Shown: positions 1 through 5,221 of the stretch, piece by piece
How positions within the stretch are numbered: the first letter of the stretch is position 1
How the letters are laid out: every line of letters begins with the position of its first letter
NCBI GenBank assembly: GCA_031255075.1
Contig: JAIRTF010000194.1
Span: 1 to 5,221, forward strand
Direction of reading: 5' to 3'
Length of the DNA stretch: 5,221 bases
Source of the DNA: Bifidobacteriaceae bacterium
Lineage (GTDB): Bacteria > Actinomycetota > Actinomycetes > Actinomycetales > WQXJ01
The notes under the pieces: model-generated
Database searches by the model: none
Told to the model about the DNA's origin: nothing
What the model saw: only the letters and a program-made list of their open reading frames with translations
Program-made: the position numbers and the translations under genes

Positions 1-177
1 GGCGGCCACCGGCGCTTTGCCTTCGGTCACAGCCAACCCCAGGATCAGACCAGATAGGGACATGAACAGCCACAAGAAGATGGTGTAGGCCACCGCCCCG
101 CCAGCCCGGCGGCGGCGCAGCTTGGCAGCTTTGGCGTTGAAGATGCTCAACACGGTGATTCCGACTATTTCCAGCAT
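1..177 (-). CDS. Small membrane protein, N-terminal part (runs off left edge)
   Basis: The frame is open for 59 codons from the ATG at 175-177 to the window edge, so the C-terminus is missing. The start is supported by an AGAAAGG site (plus-strand 185-191) placed 7 bases upstream. The protein begins MLEIVGITVLSIFNAKAAKL, a short hydrophobic helix, followed by a basic cluster (four consecutive Arg, about residues 21-24). A clear membrane helix follows at about residues 27-50 (AVAYTIFLWLFMSLSGLILG). This layout of short hydrophobic start, basic loop and second helix resembles many uncharacterised small bacterial membrane proteins, but I recognise no named family. It lies 21 bases after the stop of the preceding polytopic membrane protein and is presumably cotranscribed with it. 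The function is unknown. It is probably real, given the ribosome site, the uninterrupted frame and the operon position. Confidence 0.75.
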   Translation of the reverse strand, partial: MLEIVGITVLSIFNAKAAKLRRRRAGGAVAYTIFLWLFMSLSGLILGLAVTEGKAPVAA

Positions 178-198
178 GTTCAAACCTTTCTAGGCGTT

Positions 199-1620
199 CT
201 AGCCCTCGATGACCGACATGACGACGGCCAGAGCGAAGAAGGCAACCGACAGACCTGAGATGACCAGAGAACAGATCCCCAGTGCCAGCGATCCTTTGGT
301 CCACTTGCCGAAGGCTGATATCAGCGCGTACAAACCGAAGACTGCTACAGCTGCGCCGACGCAACCGAACAGATGTAGGGAAATCACAAGAGCGCCATCG
401 ACAATGAATAGGGTGGTGGCGGTGATGAACAGGGCCAGGCCGCCGATCAACGTCAGGAAGCCGCTGATCTTGTAGAGCGGTCCGCGCCGCAGGTGACCCG
501 GTGGTGGCGGAGCCGGCCGTTTCCAAGCCGGTGCCAGCACCAGCCCGGTGATCAGCGGGTTGACGCAGGACACGCCGATCGAAAGGATCACCGCCGTGGG
601 TCGGAGCGTTGACGATTCCTGCCCAAACAGCCAGCTCGCGCCAATCCTGTCAAACAGGATGATCAGTTGGCCGAACAGTTGCACACCGGCGCTCAGCAAG
701 ACCATGGCGTAGCCGATCCGCCGGGCCCGGCCCAACTGCAGGTAGCCAACCGCCCCGGTGATGACCGCCAGCAGCAGAATGATTGAGAACGGCACGGGAG
801 TACCCCGGTGCAGGCCCACTTGGTACATGGCGCCCCAGATGATCAGCCAGAACACCCAGGCCGCAAAACAGATCCAGAACCAGATCTGGGCTCCTAGACC
901 AATGCTGAGACGCGGATTCGGTGGGGCGCACATCAACCCGACCAGCATCATGGCGCCGATCAACGCCAAGACCTCCGGGATGGACCCGAAGGCGACCAGC
1001 GGCCCAATCGCTTCGCGAGCGACATGCGGCAGGGCGGCCGCCATGACCAAGTTGACCACATAGTAGGCGGCCCCACAGGCGGGCGCGGCCAGCGCGACTT
1101 GCCGGATGGTTGAACCATGAACGGCCTTGGCAATGCCCCAGGCTGTCACCAACACCGCGGTCGCGGTGGTCAAATCAGCGGCGAATCGGCTCAGTCCGTG
1201 CGCCAGCGACCTGCCAAATTCATCGGCCAGGTAGGCGGGCCCCAAATAGGCCTGAACTGTCAACTCAATAGCGGAGCTGGTCAGGACCGCGCCGCCGGCC
1301 ACCAGACAGCCTGAAACCTTGTAGTAGACGCCCGGCTTCTGGATCAGGTAGGCCCCAGCGGCCAGCACCACCAGGGGCAGCACGCGCAGGTAGGCGCCGT
1401 ACCCGCCGGCAGCCCAGGTCGCGACCAACGGCAAGCAACCCACGGCCGCCAACACCACTGATCCGGCTAGGACGATGCCGCGCATCGGGTTTTCGTTGAG
1501 CGGCACCGGGTAGCCTTTGATCGCCATCGGGGGTGGCCCATAGGCCGCTAGGGCGCCGGCTTGAGGCGCAGGTGGCGGCGGTGGCGGAGGGGTAAGACTG
1601 GGCTGTGGAGCAGACATCAT
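199..1620 (-). CDS. Polytopic membrane protein of unknown function, proline-rich N-terminus
   Basis: This 473-residue protein matches no family I recognise. Residues 1-45 are a low-complexity, probably cytosolic tail with seven consecutive prolines at 11-17. About 13 hydrophobic segments follow, near residues 48-68, 77-93, 103-122, 146-165, 175-197, 206-228, 245-264, 276-294, 302-322, 343-363, 383-403, 410-432 and 444-468. A second proline-rich, basic loop (KRPAPPPPGHLRRG, 367-380) separates the last three helices from the rest. No catalytic motif, transporter signature or ATP-binding site is visible. The start has two adjacent ATGs (1618-1620 and 1615-1617). The GAGGA site at 1625-1629 lies 4 bases from the first and 7 from the second, so the second ATG (472 residues) is at least as plausible. 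The gene begins 23 bases after the kinase stop. A role as partner or accessory of the kinase or glycosyltransferase is possible but rests on position alone. Confidence 0.88.
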   Translation of the reverse strand: MMSAPQPSLTPPPPPPPAPQAGALAAYGPPPMAIKGYPVPLNENPMRGIVLAGSVVLAAVGCLPLVATWAAGGYGAYLRVLPLVVLAAGAYLIQKPGVYYKVSGCLVAGGAVLTSSAIELTVQAYLGPAYLADEFGRSLAHGLSRFAADLTTATAVLVTAWGIAKAVHGSTIRQVALAAPACGAAYYVVNLVMAAALPHVAREAIGPLVAFGSIPEVLALIGAMMLVGLMCAPPNPRLSIGLGAQIWFWICFAAWVFWLIIWGAMYQVGLHRGTPVPFSIILLLAVITGAVGYLQLGRARRIGYAMVLLSAGVQLFGQLIILFDRIGASWLFGQESSTLRPTAVILSIGVSCVNPLITGLVLAPAWKRPAPPPPGHLRRGPLYKISGFLTLIGGLALFITATTLFIVDGALVISLHLFGCVGAAVAVFGLYALISAFGKWTKGSLALGICSLVISGLSVAFFALAVVMSVIEG

Positions 1621-1643
1621 TGTTTCCTCGGCGGTTGGGCGTT

Positions 1644-3473
1644 TCAGGGATTCGGTTCGAAGCGGTGGTCATCGGTGCCGTCCAGGCGGACCATCCAAAT
1701 GTCGCCGTCGGTACTGTTCTCATAAAAGACCCAGTCCGCGGCGACGCAGTGGCCGGAGGTGGAGTTGGACGTCAGTTCGGTGATCCAACCACCGTCGAAC
1801 CGGGATGCCACCAGCTTGCCTTGGTGGTTGTAGTAGACCAGACCGCCAGCGTGGGCCACGATCTGGGAGGCCGAGCCAGCTGACAACTGGGTTGGGAAGC
1901 CGCCATCCAGGCCGGCCATCATCAATCCGCCTGGGACGGTGAAGTCGGAGAAGTACAGACGCTGACCGAAGGGGCTCGGCCAGGCCGATCGGTCGTCATA
2001 CAGCATGGCGGTGTCCCCTGTGGAGAGGTCGGTACGGAACAGCTTTTCGCCGTCGGACTGTTCGGCGTAGTAGTAGTAGCCGTTGAAGACCACCCCGTAG
2101 TAGGTGTTGGCGGAGTGAACCTTGGTTCGGGATTGGTCCGCGGGGTCCAAACGGTACAGCTTCAAACCGTCCAGGGCGTCCTGGTAGTAGATGATGCCGT
2201 TGTCCAGGTGAACTTTGCCCACCGGGTCTGCCAGCAGGGTTTGGCGGTGGCCGGTGACCGGGTCATATGAGTTCAAACCGGAATTGTAAGAACCCCAATA
2301 GAGCAGCCCGTTCCAGAAGCTCAAGGAATGGGCCGCGCCCGAATTCTCAATCTCAGTGATCACCTCCCCGGAGGCGGTCAGGTGGTAGACAGCCTTCTCA
2401 GTGGCCAGGAACACTCCGCCGGCTCCTTCAACGGCGAAGCCACCGTTTTGGATGTTGCCGGTCAGGTTGCCCATGGAGGCCTGTCCAGCTGGCGGCTCCA
2501 CACTGGGACCGGCCGTAGGAGCAGTCCCTGGGCTTTGGTTGGCAGACTCGGTCGGAGTGGTGGCGCCACCAGCGGATTTGTCGCCAAAGTGTTCCACCGC
2601 CCACCAGACGCCGCCCGCCACCAGCGCCGCGCCGACTATTCCGGCGACCAACCCGGCCAGCACCGGGTGCGGACGGCGTTTGGCAGAAGCAATCTTGGAG
2701 GACAGCTCGGCAGCGCTTTGGAATCGATCCGATGGGTCAAAGGCGATGCACCGCTCAATCAGTCGCAACAGCCGCCGGTCCTTGATGCGGTGGTTCAGGT
2801 CCCGCCGGTCCGGGCTGCCCGTGGCCAGGTGGATCAGCAAAATCCCTAGCCCGTAGATATCCGTCAACGGCGAAGATTGGGCGTAACCGTACTGCTCAGG
2901 GGCGGCATAGGGGAGGGTTCCGATGTGTTGGGTGTCTGAATCGGAGCCGGCCTTGAAGGTTCGCGCTATCCCGAAATCGGTCAGACCAAGCTTGCCATCT
3001 GGCCGCAGAATTATGTTGTGCGGCTTGATGTCCCGGTGGATCACCGGCGGGTTCAACGAATGCAAATACCGCAGCAGCTCTGTCAGTTGCCGGCAGACAT
3101 CCAGAATCTGCCCGGTAGACATGGGGCCGGAGGCCAGCACTTGGTCCAACGATTGACCCTCAATGAACTCCCGCGCCATATAGCGGCGCCCATCCCTGGT
3201 CAACGTGCCATAGGCCTTGGGGATACCGAGATGATCCAGCCGGTTCAGGATGGAATACTCAGGGTCTGGGGTGTCTTCTTGGTCAATCTGGCTGACCCGC
3301 AAAATGGCCCGGCCACCGGTCCGCAAATCGGTCACCAGAAAGACTTGCCGGTCGCCTGAATCCTTCAGACAGCTTTCGGCTCGATACATGGCCAGCAACT
3401 CGGGCGGCCAAGTTGCCGCCTCCTGGCTGAGGGCATCGCGATAGGCGCCCAAGAAAGCCTCCCTATCGCTCAT
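1644..3473 (-). CDS. Transmembrane Ser/Thr protein kinase with extracytoplasmic beta-propeller-like domain
   Basis: This 609-residue protein has a kinase domain at about residues 30-265. The visible motifs are the alpha-C Glu72 (PEYSILNRL), the catalytic loop HRDIKPHN (146-153, Asp148 and Asn153), DFG (166-168), APE (191-193) and the C-lobe Asp205 and Arg250. Arg147 precedes the catalytic Asp, so it is an RD-type kinase. It would phosphorylate Ser/Thr in the cytosol. Two oddities stand out. The expected glycine-rich loop reads LKDSGDRQVFLV, and the strand beta-3 lysine appears replaced by Arg59 (RAILRV), so ATP binding may be altered. After the basic KRRPHP comes one membrane helix (about 271-292), then a Pro/Thr/Ser linker (about 300-333), then seven Tyr-rich repeats (about 351-606) resembling the DUF5050/YWTD-like propeller type. 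The layout is analogous to mycobacterial PknD, which has an unrelated NHL propeller. The start ATG has AAGGAG 6 bases upstream, overlapping the stop of the glycosyltransferase gene, which suggests translational coupling. Confidence 0.93.
   Translation of the reverse strand: MSDREAFLGAYRDALSQEAATWPPELLAMYRAESCLKDSGDRQVFLVTDLRTGGRAILRVSQIDQEDTPDPEYSILNRLDHLGIPKAYGTLTRDGRRYMAREFIEGQSLDQVLASGPMSTGQILDVCRQLTELLRYLHSLNPPVIHRDIKPHNIILRPDGKLGLTDFGIARTFKAGSDSDTQHIGTLPYAAPEQYGYAQSSPLTDIYGLGILLIHLATGSPDRRDLNHRIKDRRLLRLIERCIAFDPSDRFQSAAELSSKIASAKRRPHPVLAGLVAGIVGAALVAGGVWWAVEHFGDKSAGGATTPTESANQSPGTAPTAGPSVEPPAGQASMGNLTGNIQNGGFAVEGAGGVFLATEKAVYHLTASGEVITEIENSGAAHSLSFWNGLLYWGSYNSGLNSYDPVTGHRQTLLADPVGKVHLDNGIIYYQDALDGLKLYRLDPADQSRTKVHSANTYYGVVFNGYYYYAEQSDGEKLFRTDLSTGDTAMLYDDRSAWPSPFGQRLYFSDFTVPGGLMMAGLDGGFPTQLSAGSASQIVAHAGGLVYYNHQGKLVASRFDGGWITELTSNSTSGHCVAADWVFYENSTDGDIWMVRLDGTDDHRFEPNP
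1656..2423 (-). repeat. Seven propeller-like protein repeats in the kinase C-terminus
   Basis: Seven degenerate repeats of 36-40 residues fill kinase residues 351-606. Each has an aromatic strand, usually after a Gly turn, followed by a variable loop, a strand with L/V-x-R-x-D or similar, and often a polar Thr/Leu end. The aromatic anchors fall at F355, Y392, Y429, Y468, Y507, Y547 and F583, giving spacings of 37, 37, 39, 39, 40 and 36. Examples are NGLLYWGSYNSGLNSYD, NGIIYYQDALDGLKLYRLD and GQRLYFSD. Seven regularly spaced units suggest a closed seven-bladed beta-propeller facing outside the cell. The repeat count and spacing are read directly. The fold and the similarity to DUF5050-type propellers are inferred from recall of the family pattern. 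Confidence 0.75.
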
Positions 3474-3479
3474 GGACCT

Positions 3480-3485
3480 CTCCTT
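3480..3485 (-). promoter_or_regulatory. Ribosome binding site of the kinase, overlapping the upstream stop codon
   Basis: The minus strand reads AACTGAAGGAGAGGTCCATG. The AAGGAG motif uses the last A of the glycosyltransferase TGA stop (3485-3487) as its first base and lies 6 bases before the kinase ATG (3471-3473). This fixes the kinase start. Ribosomes terminating on the glycosyltransferase message would be positioned to reinitiate on the kinase, so coupled translation is likely. Confidence 0.8.
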
Positions 3486-5221
3486 CAGTTCCGCCCTGCG
3501 GCAACTCTACTAGCGACCTCAGCGGCCGGAACCGGGCGGCGTGAACCATGCCAACCGAACAGCCGCCGCGTCTGGCCGGCCCGCCCAGCAAACAGTTGGG
3601 GGGTCAGCAGTAGCGGCGCCAACACGTGGCCCAGCAGGAAGAAGGCCATGATCGGCCGGATGATGTGTGGCGGCTGGTCATATAGCAGCGCCACCGAACC
3701 AATGGCCACCATACCGATGGCTACGGCCGCCACCCAGTTGTCGCGGGCATAGTTCTTCAGCAACGCCCAGCCGGCGGCCCGGGAATGCTCAATCTTGGCG
3801 ACCGATGTCGCGGTGAACGGTTCGTAGGTGCCTTTGTAGCTGTCCACCAGGTAGGTCCAGTGACCGGCCAACATGGCGTGGGAATAGCCGACGAAAGCCA
3901 GACCACTCAAAGCGAAGAAGACCACCGTTTCCCGCAGTTGGCCAAAGCCCGCCGCTTTGCCCAGGGCTTGGGCTTGCAGAACCGGCACCACCATGAAGAT
4001 CAGGCTGTTGACCACCATGCCGGCGAACAGATAGTAGACCTGGCCGCTGAACAGCAGCGCCAACACCATTGGCAGGGCCGCACCCAAGTTGATGTAAGAG
4101 AGGTAGTGGATCACCAGATCAGCTTTGATGGTGCCGCGCAGCAGCGGATGGCGGTCCATGATCAGCTCGGACATGCCGTAGCAGTAGCGGCGCTGCTTGG
4201 TGGCTTCCTCAGAGAAGCTTGAACAAACCTGCTCGGTGAACTCCAAGCCTTCAAAGTCGATCAGCTTGCCGTGCCAGCCGTTGGAGTAGGCCTCCAAAGC
4301 TTTGGCGTAGTCCTCTGATACGCGGTCCTCCGGCCAATCGCCGGTGCCTTCCAGGAAAGACCGCCGCAGGAAGGCGTTGTGGCCCATCAAATGGACCTGC
4401 AACCCTTGGAGCGCCTTGGACGGCAAGCAAACCCGGTAGATGGTCTCAGTGAAGCGGGCCTGCAACCAGGTGAAGTAGTTCTCATCCGGGTTGGAGGCTT
4501 TGGTGACATGTTGGGTGAAGGCCAGGTTGGGGTCTGCCCAGAACTCCGGTGCGGTTGCCTCCAGCACGCCGGGCACCATTCCGGAGTCTTTGTCCAGCAG
4601 GCAGATCAGTTCGTGGATCGTGACGTTGCCTTCGGCCCAGCCGCCTTCGAAGGCGCCGCCGGGTGCGGTCAACGCCAACACCTCGGCGCCGGAACCCAAC
4701 GCGCGGGACAGCCCGTAGGTGAAGTTCAGGTTGCCGGCCTTCTTGAATTTGCCGGGACGGTTGGCCGCCGGCCGTGCCACGAAGCCGATGCCGTGTTGCC
4801 GGTAGAACGCAATCCGCTCAGCGGCCGGCCCGGTCGCCATTGCCAAAGCCCGCTCGGATAGGGGCAGGTTCAGCATTTTTGCCAAGCCGTCGTCACAGAC
4901 CACCACATTGGCCAGCTGTCCCGTGGCCCGCTGATACTGCTTGACTGCTGCCAACGCCCCGAGCAGAGTCTCAAAGATGACTTCATTGGCTTCGGTGTAA
5001 ACCGGCACGTTGACGGTGATTGGCAGGTACTCGCCATAGCCGTAAACCGGTCGGCGAACGTTGGTGTAACTGGCGGTGGAGATCCGCACCCGGCCGGTCA
5101 ACACGTTCCGCACCTCGGTCTGCAAAGTCCACAGCGTGGTGACCAGGAAATGGACCGGGTAAATGAAGAACACGGCGCTGACGCTCACCAGGGCGGCCTT
5201 GGCTGGTGTCACGCCCCAGGA
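3485..5221 (-). CDS. Membrane glycosyltransferase family 2, cellulose synthase-like (5' end beyond right edge)
   Basis: Inverting GT2 enzyme expected to polymerise or transfer sugars from a nucleotide-sugar at the inner face of the membrane. Residue numbers count from the GTG at 5210-5212. Visible parts are an N-terminal membrane helix (about 8-30), strand plus VPVYTEAN (69-76), the first Asp pair DDG (107-109), KKAGNLNF (157-164), the DxD motif in LLDKDSG (205-211), GHNAFLRR (277-284), the catalytic-base SED (299-301), and KQRRYCYG (339-346) in place of the Q(Q/R)xRW motif. About five membrane helices follow, near 367-388, 391-414, 426-448, 492-511 and 516-540, so export of the product is plausible. 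The stretch between NLN and DKDSG is about 40 residues, longer than in typical cellulose synthases. The frame is open upstream of the GTG to the window edge (codons Ser-Trp-Gly) and no ribosome site precedes it, so the true start is probably outside. The sugar and polymer cannot be told from sequence. It is first of the visible genes, 11 bases before the kinase. Confidence 0.92.
   Translation of the reverse strand, partial: SWGVTPAKAALVSVSAVFFIYPVHFLVTTLWTLQTEVRNVLTGRVRISTASYTNVRRPVYGYGEYLPITVNVPVYTEANEVIFETLLGALAAVKQYQRATGQLANVVVCDDGLAKMLNLPLSERALAMATGPAAERIAFYRQHGIGFVARPAANRPGKFKKAGNLNFTYGLSRALGSGAEVLALTAPGGAFEGGWAEGNVTIHELICLLDKDSGMVPGVLEATAPEFWADPNLAFTQHVTKASNPDENYFTWLQARFTETIYRVCLPSKALQGLQVHLMGHNAFLRRSFLEGTGDWPEDRVSEDYAKALEAYSNGWHGKLIDFEGLEFTEQVCSSFSEEATKQRRYCYGMSELIMDRHPLLRGTIKADLVIHYLSYINLGAALPMVLALLFSGQVYYLFAGMVVNSLIFMVVPVLQAQALGKAAGFGQLRETVVFFALSGLAFVGYSHAMLAGHWTYLVDSYKGTYEPFTATSVAKIEHSRAAGWALLKNYARDNWVAAVAIGMVAIGSVALLYDQPPHIIRPIMAFFLLGHVLAPLLLTPQLFAGRAGQTRRLFGWHGSRRPVPAAEVASRVAAGRN

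Noticed and set aside
190..202. CTAG-GCGTT-CTAG inverted repeat at the end of the polytopic protein gene
   Set aside because: The stem is only 4 bases, AT-containing, and lacks a T tract. It is too weak for a terminator, and the downstream gene follows within 21 bases.
1560..1592. GGC/GGT-rich low-complexity run
   Set aside because: It is the coding sequence for the N-terminal polyproline tail of the polytopic protein, not an independent repeat element.
1265..1723. Minus-strand open frame spanning the junction of the kinase and the polytopic membrane protein
   Set aside because: It overlaps the 3' end of the kinase and the 5' end of the next gene in another frame, with low-complexity Arg/Gly/Pro composition. 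The two flanking genes have good starts and stops.
2067..2078. Short tandem GTA/TAG trinucleotide run
   Set aside because: It encodes four consecutive tyrosines (466-469) with TAC codons in one propeller blade. Four units are too few to call a microsatellite or slippage switch.
2328..2856. Two overlapping plus-strand open frames of 151-173 codons
   Set aside because: They lie antisense to the linker and C-lobe of the kinase, have Arg/Ser/Pro/Gly-rich composition without motifs, and exist because of high GC in the real frame.
4379..4861. Plus-strand open frame of 160 codons
   Set aside because: It is antisense to the catalytic core of the GT2 enzyme, whose DDG, KAGNLN and DKDSG motifs prove the minus-strand frame. 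No recognisable protein features are present.

Overview
The window is a single-direction cluster read entirely from the minus strand. Its base composition is high-GC by eye, reading frames are tightly packed and Shine-Dalgarno sites are strong. It also encodes a transmembrane Ser/Thr protein kinase with an extracytoplasmic propeller. Together these suggest a Gram-positive actinobacterium. No rRNA, tRNA or housekeeping marker is present to place it more closely, so this is inference.

In transcription order (right to left) there are four genes: (1) positions 5221-3485, the 3' part of a large membrane glycosyltransferase of family GT2, cellulose-synthase-like, whose 5' end lies beyond the right edge; (2) positions 3473-1644, a 609-residue single-pass membrane protein with a cytosolic kinase domain, one membrane helix, a Pro/Thr/Ser linker and a predicted seven-repeat beta-propeller outside the cell; (3) positions 1620-199, a roughly 13-helix membrane protein of unknown function with a proline-rich N-terminus; (4) positions 177-1, the N-terminal 59 residues of a small membrane protein that runs off the left edge. 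The gaps between genes are 11, 23 and 21 bases, each carrying a ribosome binding site and no visible promoter or terminator, so the four genes very probably form one operon. There is no non-coding stretch longer than 23 bases.

The genes suggest an envelope module. The glycosyltransferase would make and probably export a cell-surface polysaccharide. The kinase could sense something outside the cell through its propeller and signal inside. The two hypothetical membrane proteins may be accessory. The functional link is inferred only from gene order and spacing.

The most notable feature is the kinase. Its catalytic loop, DFG and APE motifs are intact, but the usual ATP-anchoring lysine of strand beta-3 appears to be arginine (Arg59), and the glycine-rich loop is degenerate. 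It may be an atypical kinase or a pseudokinase-like sensor next to a polysaccharide synthase.
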